Below, piece after piece: positions 17,523 through 26,926 of a stretch of 64,000 bases of DNA. Source of the stretch: Ghiorsea sp. (GTDB taxonomy: Bacteria; Pseudomonadota; Zetaproteobacteria; Mariprofundales; Mariprofundaceae); contig JALWRX010000029.1 of assembly GCA_027080505.1 (NCBI GenBank), positions 1 to 64,000 of the forward strand. Direction: 5' to 3'. The position numbers and the translations under genes are program-made. The notes beneath the pieces are model-generated. The model saw only the letters and a list, made by a program, of their open reading frames with translations, was not told the origin of the DNA and ran no database searches. Each line of letters starts with the position of its first letter. Position 1 is the stretch's first letter.

Positions 17523-19391
17523 TCAATAAAGGTACACAGCTCCTGAACTAAGTGCCGTATTATCCGCTTGATTGCCGCCAATACCTGTGGCTGCGCTAGC
17601 TTCAAATTTCGCTCCTACTGCTAGCGTGTTACCATCAGTGCTTAGGCTGACTGAAACACCAAACCAATCAAGTGTCTCTGCATTGCTTGCTTTAACATAA
17701 GCTTGTTGTGTCCATGTTCCTGCTGTGCGGGTAAACACATACACTGCTCCTGAACTAAGTGCCGTGTTATCCGCTTGATTGCCACCTATGCCTACAGCAA
17801 CACTATCTTCATTATTAGCCCCCACTGCCAACGTATTGCCGTCAGCACTTAGGCTGACTGAACTACCAAAGTTATCACCCACCTCTGTATTGCTTGCTTT
17901 GATATAGGCTTGTTGTGTCCATGTTCCTGCTGTGCGGGTAAACACATACACCGCTCCTGCATTACTTGCCGTATTATCCGCTTGATTGCCACCAATGCCT
18001 GTAGCTGCGCTAGATTCATTATAAGCCCCCACTGCCAGTGTGTTACCATCAACACTTAGGCTGAGTGAATAACCAAACCAGTCATTAGCCCCTGTATTGC
18101 TTGCTTTGATATAGGCTTGTTGTGTCCATGTATTTGCTGTGCGGGTAAACACATACACCGCTCCTGAATCAATTGCCGTATTATCCGCCTGATTGCCATC
18201 AATACCTGTGGCTGCGCTAGCTTCAGCATAAGCCCCTACAGCCAGCGTGTTGCCATCACCACTTAGGCTAAGTGACCAACCAAAGTAATCATTCGCCCCT
18301 GTATTGCTTGCTTTGATATAGGCTTGCTGTGTCCAAGTGCCTGCTGTGCGGGTAAACACATACACCGCTCCTGAAAAAGCTGCTGTGTTATCTGCTTGAT
18401 TACCACCAATGCCTGTGGCTACGCTAGATTCATTATAAGCTGCCACTGCCAGCGTATTGCCGTCAGCACTTAGGCTGACTGACCAACCAAAGTAATCACC
18501 CCCCCCTGTATTGCTTGCTTTAACATAGGCTTGTTGTGTCCAAGTACCTGCTGTGCGGGTAAACACATACACCGCTCCTGAATCAACTGCCGTATTATCC
18601 GCTTGATTGCCACCTATGCCTGTGGCTGCGCTTGCTTCCCAATCAGCTCCTACTGCCAACGTATTACCATCGGCACTTAGGCTGACTGAAATACCAAATT
18701 CATCACCTCCCTCTGCATTGCTTGCTTTGATATAAGCTTGTTGTGTCCATGTATTTGCTGTGCGGGTAAACACATACACCGCTCCTGAATCAATTGCCGT
18801 ATTATCCGCCTGATTGCCATCAATACCTGTGGCTGCGCTATCTTCACTATAAGCCCCCACTGCTAACGTATTGCCATCACCGCTTAGGCTGACGGAATAA
18901 CCAAAGAAATCACCCGTCCCTGTATTGCTTGCTTTGACATAAACTGTAGCTGCCACTGAATCAATCAGTGCAAGCGTTTGATTGGCTGATGCCACACAAG
19001 TGGAATTATCGGCATTGCAAGCCTCAACAATATATTGCGCAGCCACCCAATTGGTTTTGTGAACAGGTATTTCAAGGCTGTGACTTGTTGCAGTGTTCGC
19101 AATATTACTTGCATAGGAATCTACAGTGAATCCTGAAACACCATCAGGGTTCACCAAAATGCGATAATGATCCACATTGCTACCTGCCACCCAACTAAAA
19201 TTTAATGATTTCCCGCTTACTGTCATATTGACTGATGTTGCTGCGGTTGGTGTTGGTGTTGGTGCTGGTGCTGGTGTTGGTGCTGGAGTTGGTGTTGGTG
19301 CTGGAGTTGGTGTACCACCGTCTCCACACCCACTTAATATAAGAAGCAGTGAAGTAATCATGGCTAGTTTTATGATTTCTATTTTGAACAT
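17523..19391 (-). CDS. FG-GAP repeat lipoprotein (paralogue 2)
   Basis: A 622-aa paralogue of the protein at 12610-14739, with lipobox ILSGCGDGG and a short Pro-Thr-Ala linker. The same fibronectin-like segment (SVNMTVSGKSLNFSWVAGSN) is followed by seven FG-GAP-like repeats with core FGxSVSLSxDGNTLAVGA. It lacks the DUF5011-like insert of paralogue 1. Likely a surface-exposed seven-bladed propeller. It is followed by a terminator, so it is probably monocistronic. High nucleotide similarity between repeats and between paralogues makes recombination or gene conversion plausible. Confidence 0.85.
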   Translation of the reverse strand: MFKIEIIKLAMITSLLLILSGCGDGGTPTPAPTPTPAPTPAPAPTPTPTAATSVNMTVSGKSLNFSWVAGSNVDHYRILVNPDGVSGFTVDSYASNIANTATSHSLEIPVHKTNWVAAQYIVEACNADNSTCVASANQTLALIDSVAATVYVKASNTGTGDFFGYSVSLSGDGNTLAVGAYSEDSAATGIDGNQADNTAIDSGAVYVFTRTANTWTQQAYIKASNAEGGDEFGISVSLSADGNTLAVGADWEASAATGIGGNQADNTAVDSGAVYVFTRTAGTWTQQAYVKASNTGGGDYFGWSVSLSADGNTLAVAAYNESSVATGIGGNQADNTAAFSGAVYVFTRTAGTWTQQAYIKASNTGANDYFGWSLSLSGDGNTLAVGAYAEASAATGIDGNQADNTAIDSGAVYVFTRTANTWTQQAYIKASNTGANDWFGYSLSLSVDGNTLAVGAYNESSAATGIGGNQADNTASNAGAVYVFTRTAGTWTQQAYIKASNTEVGDNFGSSVSLSADGNTLAVGANNEDSVAVGIGGNQADNTALSSGAVYVFTRTAGTWTQQAYVKASNAETLDWFGVSVSLSTDGNTLAVGAKFEASAATGIGGNQADNTALSSGAVYLY

Positions 19392-19505
19392 ATGCGACTC
19401 CTAGTTAATAACTTGAAGTGCCAATACTACTTCCTTCATAAGCAAGCTAACCAGTCGGCAAAAAGGCTTAATCCTTTTGGGTGACTGGTGTGCTCTGTAT
19501 AGTCA
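19392..19505 (-). promoter_or_regulatory. Structured 5' leader of FG-GAP gene 2 (copy B of duplicated leader)
   Basis: Near-identical to 14740-14855, including the ACCAGTC/GACTGGT plus AAAAGG/CCTTTT double stem, the GAAGT/ACTTC hairpin, AGGAG and the TATACA-like box. Similarity ends abruptly upstream of about 19505, at the possible promoter. In this copy the rplT terminator lies directly upstream. Confidence 0.7.
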
Positions 19506-19513
19506 TGCTACCA

Positions 19514-19547
19514 ACAAAAATGGCAGAGTCATTACGACCCTGCCATT
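19514..19547 (-). terminator. Terminator of the thrS-infC-rpmI-rplT operon
   Basis: Stem AATGGCAG (19519-19526) / CTGCCATT (19540-19547) followed on the minus strand by TTTTTG, 35 bp past the rplT stop. It marks the end of the translation operon before the FG-GAP insert. Confidence 0.75.
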
Positions 19548-19581
19548 CCTCAATCGAATATCCGACATTTGCCGGAAATAT

Positions 19582-19938
19582 TTATTGAATGTTTGCCTTA
19601 GCCGTTTCTGCAAGCTTCGTAAACGCTTCTGCATCACGAACTGCAATATCAGCAAGAACTTTACGATCCAGTGTGATACCTGCTTGGCTTAAACCAAACA
19701 TGAAACGTGAATAGCTTAAACCATTCAAACGCGCTGCCGCATTGATGCGGACAATCCAAAGGCTACGGAAATCACGTTTTTTAACTTTACGGTCACGGTA
19801 TGCATACTGACGACCTTTATCTACCGCTTGTGTAGCTACACGAAAACAGCTCTTACGACGACCGTAATAACCTTTTGCAGCTTTAATAACTTTCTTATGA
19901 CGAGCATGCGCCTGAACACCTGATTTTACGCGAGGCAT
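19582..19938 (-). CDS. rplT: 50S ribosomal protein L20
   Basis: A 118-aa basic protein starting [20 protein letters not shown], the invariant N-terminus of L20, which binds 23S rRNA early in large-subunit assembly. Length is standard. It follows rpmI at 20 bp in the conserved thrS-infC-rpmI-rplT order. Confidence 0.98.
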   Translation of the reverse strand: MPRVKSGVQAHARHKKVIKAAKGYYGRRKSCFRVATQAVDKGRQYAYRDRKVKKRDFRSLWIVRINAAARLNGLSYSRFMFGLSQAGITLDRKVLADIAVRDAEAFTKLAETAKANIQ

Positions 19939-19958
19939 ATCTTTCTCCTATTACTAAC

Positions 19959-20156
19959 TTATGCGCCGGGAATCAAACGATTCAAAGCTTTAACATCTGA
20001 TGGTGCAACTAAAGTTGTACCACGGAATCCACGAATACGCTTCGGCGATTTTTTAGTCAAAATGTGTTGAGCGTTTGCTTTATTACGCTTCCATTTGCCG
20101 CTTCCTGTTTTAGAAAAACGTTTTGCAGCACCACTGTGTGTTTTCATCTTAGGCAT
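19959..20156 (-). CDS. rpmI: 50S ribosomal protein L35
   Basis: A 65-aa protein, [20 protein letters not shown] at the start, which is diagnostic for L35. It lies between infC and rplT in the usual order, 13 bp after the infC stop. Confidence 0.98.
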   Translation of the reverse strand: MPKMKTHSGAAKRFSKTGSGKWKRNKANAQHILTKKSPKRIRGFRGTTLVAPSDVKALNRLIPGA

Positions 20157-20169
20157 TGTGTACCAACCT

Positions 20170-20685
20170 CTATTTCTTCAACGGATTAATGATCATAATC
20201 ATTTGCCGTCCTTCCATGTTAGGCATTTTTTCAGGTTTGCCCAATTCCTTTACTTCTTCAGCAATATGTTCCAATTGCTCACGTCCTTGGCTTGTGTACG
20301 CCATTTCGCGACCACGAAAACGCAAAGACACTTTAACTTTGTTACCAGCTTCCAAGAATTTACGAATATTTCTAAGCTTCACATCCAAATCATGTTGGTC
20401 AGTGGTAGCGCGAACCTTCACTTCCTTGACTTGAATCACATGTTGCTTTTTCTTTGCTTCGTTCGCCTTCTTGCTTTGATCGTACTTATACTTGCCATAA
20501 TCCATAATTTTGCAGACAGGCGGCTTAGCATTGGGTGACATCATAATAAGATCTAACCCAACTTCTTCTGCTTTTGCAATAGCCTCATGGCGTTTTAAGA
20601 CACCAATTTGTTCTCCGTCATGACCAATAACACGAACTTCTGGAGCTTCGATGTCATGATTTACTGCTAATTCTTTCTTGGCGAT
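20170..20685 (-). CDS. infC: Translation initiation factor IF-3, with non-canonical AUC start
   Basis: The frame encodes complete IF-3 (171 aa): N-domain with [20 protein letters not shown], then [20 protein letters not shown] and the C-domain to the stop. No ATG, GTG or TTG precedes the N-domain in a suitable place. Instead AAGGAG (plus strand 20693-20698) is followed after 7 nt by ATC GCC AAG AAA, so the start codon is ATC at 20685. Using the first ATG (20544) would delete the whole N-domain. AUU/AUC starts in infC are a known autoregulatory device, because IF-3 rejects its own non-canonical start. Confidence 0.93.
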   Translation of the reverse strand: MAKKELAVNHDIEAPEVRVIGHDGEQIGVLKRHEAIAKAEEVGLDLIMMSPNAKPPVCKIMDYGKYKYDQSKKANEAKKKQHVIQVKEVKVRATTDQHDLDVKLRNIRKFLEAGNKVKVSLRFRGREMAYTSQGREQLEHIAEEVKELGKPEKMPNMEGRQMIMIINPLKK

Positions 20686-20729
20686 AAGTACTCTCCTTGC
20701 CAGCTTACTTTATTTTCCCAGCTTCCCTG

Positions 20730-22634
20730 TTACAGGTACTGTTTTTTCATATTTTGCATCTCTGCAATCCATGAATCAACTGATTGTACACCTAAGTTAT
20801 CACCACTTCGGGTACGCACAGATACTGTATTTTCCTCTTTTTCACGCTCGCCAACCACTAAAATGAATGGCACACGCTGCAAAGTGTGGGCGCGCACCTT
20901 ATAGCCGACTTTCTCATTACGCAAGTCCGATTCTACTCTAAAGCCCGCAGCCTGCATTTTTTCAGTGATTTCTTGAACGTAATCCGACTGAGAATCGGAG
21001 ATATTACACACGACAACCTGTGTTGGTGCAAGCCAAAACGGGAATTTGCCTGCATGTTCTTCAATCAAGATACCAATAAAACGCTCTAAGGAGCCCAAAA
21101 TAGCCCTGTGCAGCATCACAGGAACATGTTTTTTATCGTCTGCCCCAATGTATTCCGCATCAAGGCGACCTGGCATAGAAAAGTCCACCTGAATCGTGCC
21201 GCACTGCCAAACACGACCCAAACAGTCCTTCAAAGAAAACTCAATCTTAGGACCATAAAATGCGCCTTCGCCCGGATTTAAACCATATTCAATATCTTTG
21301 GCCTTGAGTGCTTCATGCAAAGAAGATTCTGCCTTATCCCACTGTTCATCTGTACCCACACGTTTTTCAGGGCGGTCAGATAAAAAGATAATGACTTCTT
21401 CAAAGCCAAATTTCTTATATGTCTCATAAACAAGGTCGATAAATACGCCAACTTCATCTTGAATCTGCTCTTCAGCGCAGAAAATATGCGCATCATCTTG
21501 CACAAAATTACGCAAACGCATCAAACCATGCAAAGTACCCGATGGCTCGTTGCGGTGACATGAGCCAAACTCTGCCAAACGCAAAGGCAAATCACGATAT
21601 GAATGTAGATTTTGATTGAACACCTGAATATGACAAGGACAGTTCATGGGTTTAATCGCATACTCACGATTTTCTGTGCTGGTGGTAAACATATCCTCAC
21701 GGAACTTTTCCCAATGCCCAGATTTTTCCCAAAGTTTTCTATCCACCACTTGTGGTGTTTTGATTTCTTGGTAACCGTTGTCACGCATGATGGAACGAAT
21801 TTCATTCTCTACCACTTGCCAAATATTCCAACCTTTAGGATGCCAAAAAATCATACCCGGCGCTTCTTCTTGCAAATGGAATAAATCCAATTGCTTCGCC
21901 AATTTTCTATGGTCACGCTTTTCAGCTTCTTCCAAACGGTGTAAATAAGCTTTTAAATCATCTTTGCTTGCCCAAGCTGTGCCGTAAATGCGGTGAAGTT
22001 GCTCGTTTTCAGCATTACCTTCCCAATATGCACCAGACACCTTCATCAATTTAAAGTGTTTAAGCTTAGAAGTGTTAGGCACATGCGGGCCACGGCAAAG
22101 GTCAGACCATTCGCCTTGTTTATAAAGGCTTACTTCTTCGCCTTCGGGAATGCGTCCAATTAACAAAGCCTTATATTTTTCGCCAATGTTTTCAAAATGT
22201 TGAATTGCATCATCACGCGCCCAAACCTCACGCTCAATCGGAAGTTTACGCTTGGCAATTTCTTTCATTTTCTTTTCAATGATTTTTAAATCTTCAGGCG
22301 TAAATGCGCGTTCAAAAGCAAAGTCATAGTAAAAGCCATCTTCAATCACAGGACCAATGGTCACTTGCGCAGAAGGAAATACTTCCTGCACAGCCATCGC
22401 CAACAAATGCGCTGTTGAATGGCGAATAATATCTAAAGCTTCATCAGATTTTTCAGTAATCAGAGCAACATGATCACCATCAGATAAGGCATGGGATAAA
22501 TCCACCACTTCATCGTTTACTTTCGCAGCAATCACCGCTCGAGCCAAACCTTCACCAATATCTTTGGCTAAATCAAAAGCAGTTGCACCATCATTTAGGG
22601 TTCGTGTAGAGCCGTCTGGCAGTTGGATATTCAT
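20730..22634 (-). CDS. thrS: Threonyl-tRNA synthetase
   Basis: A 634-aa class II synthetase: TGS domain ([20 protein letters not shown]), editing domain with [16 protein letters not shown], catalytic core with [25 protein letters not shown] and [20 protein letters not shown], then the anticodon domain. The zinc cysteine is in NCPCH. First gene of the thrS-infC-rpmI-rplT unit; infC starts 44 bp downstream. It begins only 32 bp after tRNA-Val on the same strand, so co-transcription with the tRNA is possible. The nearest AAGGAG is about 12 bp from the ATG, a long spacing. Confidence 0.97.
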   Translation of the reverse strand: MNIQLPDGSTRTLNDGATAFDLAKDIGEGLARAVIAAKVNDEVVDLSHALSDGDHVALITEKSDEALDIIRHSTAHLLAMAVQEVFPSAQVTIGPVIEDGFYYDFAFERAFTPEDLKIIEKKMKEIAKRKLPIEREVWARDDAIQHFENIGEKYKALLIGRIPEGEEVSLYKQGEWSDLCRGPHVPNTSKLKHFKLMKVSGAYWEGNAENEQLHRIYGTAWASKDDLKAYLHRLEEAEKRDHRKLAKQLDLFHLQEEAPGMIFWHPKGWNIWQVVENEIRSIMRDNGYQEIKTPQVVDRKLWEKSGHWEKFREDMFTTSTENREYAIKPMNCPCHIQVFNQNLHSYRDLPLRLAEFGSCHRNEPSGTLHGLMRLRNFVQDDAHIFCAEEQIQDEVGVFIDLVYETYKKFGFEEVIIFLSDRPEKRVGTDEQWDKAESSLHEALKAKDIEYGLNPGEGAFYGPKIEFSLKDCLGRVWQCGTIQVDFSMPGRLDAEYIGADDKKHVPVMLHRAILGSLERFIGILIEEHAGKFPFWLAPTQVVVCNISDSQSDYVQEITEKMQAAGFRVESDLRNEKVGYKVRAHTLQRVPFILVVGEREKEENTVSVRTRSGDNLGVQSVDSWIAEMQNMKKQYL

Positions 22635-22666
22635 AAAAAAGCTCTACTCCTTGCGTGATACAAAAA

Positions 22667-22741
22667 TGGTAGGCTCGGGCGGTTTCGAACCGCCGACCCC
22701 CACCATGTCAAGGTGGTGCTCTACCCCTGAGCTACGAGCCT
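22667..22741 (-). tRNA. tRNA-Val (anticodon GAC)
   Basis: Cloverleaf on the minus strand: acceptor AGGCTCG/CGAGCCT, D arm GCTC...GAGC, anticodon stem CCACC/GGTGG with loop TTGACAT (anticodon GAC), T arm GGCGG/CCGCC with TTCGAAA, discriminator A and encoded CCA. It is located immediately 5' of thrS. Confidence 0.95.
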
Positions 22742-22820
22742 GCATTCAATACCCTACTTTGCGTAAGGGTTGCGCATTGTATAAAGACCTTACAACAAGG
22801 CAAGCACTATTCACCGTGGA

Positions 22821-25082
22821 CTATTTGTTTTTTAAGTTAAATACACCCGACCAGCCATCAGGTGGTGGTGTCTGTATATAAGTCTTCAAGCGATTCATCA
22901 TCACTTCATAAAGCCCACACTCAGGGTTCTCCACATACAAAATGGTCATAGCCTGTAGTGCTTCTTCATATTGACCATTCATCATCAAGCTCCAAGCTTG
23001 CTCATAAGCCCTGCTTTCTTGTATTTGCGTTTGACTCACCTCGCTTCGTACACCAATCGGTTGATACAAATCAACAGGTTGAGAGCGACCAACCACGCGC
23101 ACCCTATCAATAAAACGTGCAGACACCTCATTGCGCACCAATACATACGTATCTTTACTCATTAAAATAGGTACACGGTAAACTTTACATACACCTTCAA
23201 GCCGCGCTGCCAAATTCACATGATCGCCCATAATGGTATAATTCATGCTCGATTGTGTTCCCATATTTCCCACAACCATGGGGCCAGAGTTGATACCAAT
23301 ACGCACATGCACTTCAGGCAAACCCTCTTCTTTCCATTCCTCACGCAACAGGGTTAGCTTCTTTTGTTGCTCCAAAGCTGCAACGACACAGCGCACGGCA
23401 TGATCCTCAAGGTCAATGGGCGCACCAAAAAATGAAATAATGGCATCACCTTCATACTTATCGATGGTTCCTTTTTGCGCCAAAAGAATATCACTCATAG
23501 CCGTAAGGTAACGATTTAGAAATGCAACCAACTCTGATGGTGTTAACTTCTCTGAAAAGCTTGAAAATGAAGCAATATCTGAGAAAAAGGCGGTTAAATG
23601 CTTTTCTTCACCACCCAACTTCAAAGCATCAGGATTTTTTGCCAAGTTCTCCACCACAGAAGGTGCTAAATAATGTGAAAAGGCATCATGGATAAAAGCG
23701 CGTTTTCTCGATTCGATAATATAACCAAACAATGCGGTGGGTAATGTTGCCAACAGTACACCTACAATAAGGTAGGTTTCTTGAATCCAAATATTTTGTG
23801 CTGTAAACATCCACTGTGAGAACCCCATAATTAACAAAGGAATACCTATAATACTCACGCCTTGTACTAAAGGTGGTCGGTGGTACACCAAATAACCCGC
23901 CAACATACTCAATAATAAAACAGCTAATAATTCCAAGACTTCTACTGAAGCTTGCCTACGTAACTCTTCACCATTCAAAATATTCGCAATCGCAACAGCA
24001 TGCCCTTCTACCCCAGGAAACACCGAATCAAATGGTGTGGGGCGATAATCGTAAACACCAATGGCTGTCACACCAAAAATAACAATTTTATCTCTAAGTT
24101 CATCACCTTCTAAGCGGTCATATAAAATATCTGCTGCTGAAATATGTTTAAATGTTCGTCCTGGTCCATAGTGATTAAGCAACATGTTACCACGCTCATC
24201 GGTCTGCATAGACAATGGTCCTAAATGCACTTCTTCTACACCAGCCTCCCCCACAACAACCGCCATATCTGGCCAGTCCAAATACATACGCAAAGTTTGC
24301 ATCGCCATACTGGGGTACACAAAGCCGCCCAACTCTGCCATCAACGGAATACGGCGCACCGTGCCATCAGAATCAGGGAAGAAATTGAAAAATCCGATTG
24401 CATCAGCCGTTTGCGTAATACGCGGTAAATTTCCTTCAATACCTGCAATATGCGGCATGCCCAACATCGCTTCTTTGGTAAACCTTGATGTCATTGCTAA
24501 CGACTGCATCAATTCAACTTCGGCAGGCATTTGTTTTAAGACCAACTCAGGCACATCTGCACCTTGCGGATAGAAAAAATAGCCTGGTACCAACTTATCT
24601 TTATATTTCTTAATCACAGCTTCAAGTTCAGCATCCACATCACCCCACTGACGATGCTGTTTTAACCATGTTAAATGATTCAAGGTATAAGGATCATCTG
24701 CTACTGCCGTACTTAAAACACGTATGGCTTCATCTACCTTATTCACCTGTTCTTCTGAGAACACGATATCAAAGCCTAAGGCTTTTGCACCATATTTACC
24801 TACGGCTTTATCAACGACTTGTGCAATAATATCTCGCGACCACGGCCAACGACCCACTTCGGCAAGTGAATTGTCATCCACCGCAATAATAGCAACTCTA
24901 GGGTCTGCAGGAATAGGCCCTCTAGCCTGAAAACGAAAATCCAAAGATTTCATTTCAAATTGTTCTAAGGCACTTGGTTTAATAATGATAAGAGAGAGGG
25001 CAACGCATGACATCAATACAACTAGCGGCATACCCAGCCACTTCGCATATTGCTCAATAAATTTCGTAATGGCCTGAAGCAA
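22821..25082 (-). CDS. CHASE2-domain class III adenylate cyclase
   Basis: A 753-aa membrane cyclase. One N-terminal TM helix is followed by a periplasmic CHASE2 sensor (DPRVAIIAVDDNSLAEVGRW region, about 60-360), three TM helices (about 380-460) and a class III cyclase domain. Metal Asp residues are in FFSDIASFSSFSE and KYEGDAIISFFGAP, the latter with the Lys expected for adenine; IMGDHVNLAARLEG completes the site. It should make cAMP in response to an unknown envelope signal. The TTG start at 25082 is supported by AGGAGGG 5-6 bp upstream. No cAMP receptor gene is seen in this window. Confidence 0.9.
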   Translation of the reverse strand: MLQAITKFIEQYAKWLGMPLVVLMSCVALSLIIIKPSALEQFEMKSLDFRFQARGPIPADPRVAIIAVDDNSLAEVGRWPWSRDIIAQVVDKAVGKYGAKALGFDIVFSEEQVNKVDEAIRVLSTAVADDPYTLNHLTWLKQHRQWGDVDAELEAVIKKYKDKLVPGYFFYPQGADVPELVLKQMPAEVELMQSLAMTSRFTKEAMLGMPHIAGIEGNLPRITQTADAIGFFNFFPDSDGTVRRIPLMAELGGFVYPSMAMQTLRMYLDWPDMAVVVGEAGVEEVHLGPLSMQTDERGNMLLNHYGPGRTFKHISAADILYDRLEGDELRDKIVIFGVTAIGVYDYRPTPFDSVFPGVEGHAVAIANILNGEELRRQASVEVLELLAVLLLSMLAGYLVYHRPPLVQGVSIIGIPLLIMGFSQWMFTAQNIWIQETYLIVGVLLATLPTALFGYIIESRKRAFIHDAFSHYLAPSVVENLAKNPDALKLGGEEKHLTAFFSDIASFSSFSEKLTPSELVAFLNRYLTAMSDILLAQKGTIDKYEGDAIISFFGAPIDLEDHAVRCVVAALEQQKKLTLLREEWKEEGLPEVHVRIGINSGPMVVGNMGTQSSMNYTIMGDHVNLAARLEGVCKVYRVPILMSKDTYVLVRNEVSARFIDRVRVVGRSQPVDLYQPIGVRSEVSQTQIQESRAYEQAWSLMMNGQYEEALQAMTILYVENPECGLYEVMMNRLKTYIQTPPPDGWSGVFNLKNK

Positions 25083-25199
25083 GAAGCCCTCCTAGCAGTG
25101 TAAAATCACGCTATTGCAGAGCTTAACGTAGCCGCTCATTCCCTTTTCTTCAAGTTTTCGCTGTAAAAACAGCTTATTACGCACTTAAAAGGGTATATA

Positions 25200-26345
25200 T
25201 TAACGTCCGCTCATTTGACGTAATCTTGCTTTTATTTTGCACAACGCTGTGATTAAAGCATACACAGTTGCTTCATCATGCTCCAAACCAAAACTCACAC
25301 GTAGGCTACTTCTCGCCTGCTGTTCGGGCAAACCCATGGCTAGCAATACATGTGATGGCTCACGTTTACCTGATGAACAAGCAGAACCTGATGCCACAGC
25401 AAAACCCATCAAGTCCATTTGCATGAGTAGTGTTTCACCCTCAAGCCCTGGCACACAAAACATACTGGTATTTGCTGTACGCAGATGTGCTTGTCCAAAA
25501 ATACAAACATCTGGTAACGCCGCAAGCAACTTGCTTTCAAACATATCACGCAAACTTTGAATCGGTGCAAAATCTTGCAAGCCAAGTGCTGTTGCAAAGC
25601 CATAAACGCCAGCAACATTTTCAGTTCCTGAACGGCGACCCCGCTCTTGCCCGCCCCCTATCATCAAGGATTCCAATGACACACCTCGACGCATCACCAA
25701 TGCTCCCACACCACGAGGGCCACCAATTTTATGTGCTGAAAAACTAACAAAGTCAGCATCCAGTTGTTGTAAATTGATTTCAAATTTACCCAAAGCTTGT
25801 ACTGCATCAACAAAAAACGAAATGCCCCGCTCACGACACGCTTTACTCACTTCAAACACTGGCTGAATCACACCCGTTTCATTATTCACCCACATCAAAC
25901 AAGCCAGTTTTGTATCATCCTGACATGCCGCCATAAAGGTTTCCGCATCAATGCGCCCATCTTTATCAGGTTTCACCAAGGTAAACGACCAGTCTGGATA
26001 ACGTTTGCACCACTGCTCCACAGCTTGCAACACGGCGGGGTGTTCAATGGCAGACAATACAATATGCCCAGACGCTGAGCCTGCAATCATACCCTGAATC
26101 ACCATATTATTAGACTCTGTACCACCTGACGTAAAAACAACACTACCCGCATCTACCCCAAAATAATGCGCAATCGTGTCTCGTGCATCATCCAACTTGC
26201 GCCGTGCATTGCGCCCTGCCCAATGTAGGCTGGATGGATTACCAAATGCTGTTTCCACAACATCCTGCATGGCGGCTGTTACTTGCGGCAACTGCGGGCA
26301 TGTAGCATTATAATCAAGGTAAATGTGTTTGTTTTGAAGTGTCAT
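25200..26345 (-). CDS. iscS: Cysteine desulfurase (NifS/IscS-like)
   Basis: A 381-aa PLP enzyme that takes sulfur from cysteine for Fe-S cluster and other thio-cofactor assembly. Visible are SVVFTSGGTESNNMVIQG, the PLP lysine in VSFSAHKIGGPRG and the active-site cysteine in ASGSACSSGKREPSHVL, a class I loop. It lies 9 bp after iscR, so they form one operon. No iscU, hscA/B or fdx follow here, so the remaining ISC genes must be elsewhere; NifS-type is an alternative label. Confidence 0.9.
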   Translation of the reverse strand: MTLQNKHIYLDYNATCPQLPQVTAAMQDVVETAFGNPSSLHWAGRNARRKLDDARDTIAHYFGVDAGSVVFTSGGTESNNMVIQGMIAGSASGHIVLSAIEHPAVLQAVEQWCKRYPDWSFTLVKPDKDGRIDAETFMAACQDDTKLACLMWVNNETGVIQPVFEVSKACRERGISFFVDAVQALGKFEINLQQLDADFVSFSAHKIGGPRGVGALVMRRGVSLESLMIGGGQERGRRSGTENVAGVYGFATALGLQDFAPIQSLRDMFESKLLAALPDVCIFGQAHLRTANTSMFCVPGLEGETLLMQMDLMGFAVASGSACSSGKREPSHVLLAMGLPEQQARSSLRVSFGLEHDEATVYALITALCKIKARLRQMSGR

Positions 26346-26354
26346 GCGCGCACC

Positions 26355-26807
26355 CTAGTGCTGCATCAAAGTTTTTTCGACTGCCTTTAATGTATCTATA
26401 TAATTTTTATCATCACAAACATCTTGTATGGTGACCGTTTCAAGAAAAAAATTGATATGATGACCCAATGCTGTCCACAGGTTGTGTGTGTCACAGCGGC
26501 TGCCTCGATGACAACCTTCGGTCTCAGACTTGCACATCGTGGTTTGAATGGTTTCATTCACTGCATGCATAATATCTGCAATAGTAATCTCATGGGTTGC
26601 TTTGGCTAAGCGATAACCACCGCCAGGGCCGCGCACCGAATCAACCAAACCACTTTCCCTAAGCTTACGAAACAACTGTTCCAAATAGGACAACGAAATA
26701 AATTGGCGTTCAGAAATAGATGATAATGTAATCGGACCTTCATCTTGATGCCCTGCCAAATCTACCATGGCGGATACTGCGTACCGCCCTTTGCTCGTTA
26801 ATTGCAT
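26355..26807 (-). CDS. iscR: Rrf2-family Fe-S regulator IscR
   Basis: A 150-aa Rrf2 repressor: MQLTSKGRYAVSAMVDLAGH, a winged helix with ISLSYLEQLFRKLRESGLVD and RGPGGGYRLA, and three cysteines plus His in C-x6-C-x5-C-x2-H (residues about 91-107) expected to hold a 2Fe-2S cluster. The first Cys spacing is one residue longer than in E. coli IscR. It is first in an operon with iscS and has an IscR-type box upstream, consistent with autoregulation by cluster status. Confidence 0.92.
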   Translation of the reverse strand: MQLTSKGRYAVSAMVDLAGHQDEGPITLSSISERQFISLSYLEQLFRKLRESGLVDSVRGPGGGYRLAKATHEITIADIMHAVNETIQTTMCKSETEGCHRGSRCDTHNLWTALGHHINFFLETVTIQDVCDDKNYIDTLKAVEKTLMQH

Positions 26808-26851
26808 GATTTACAGACCTCCATGATATATTATTGATGCCGAACATTGCT

Positions 26852-26876
26852 ATACCCGAGCAATATGGTCAAGTAT
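26852..26876 (-). promoter_or_regulatory. IscR-type box in the iscR promoter
   Basis: On the minus strand ATACTTGACC...GCTCGGGTAT spans 25 bp and has the ATAxTTGAC...CTCGGGTAT layout of a type 1 IscR site. The TTGACC inside it could be the -35 element, so cluster-loaded IscR would block its own transcription. The alr start lies 50 bp away in the other direction and could also be affected. Binding is inferred. Confidence 0.72.
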
Positions 26877-26926
26877 AGCTCGCACCACCTTTTGACCTTA
26901 GCACTCTTAACGGCAACACTTAGCCC

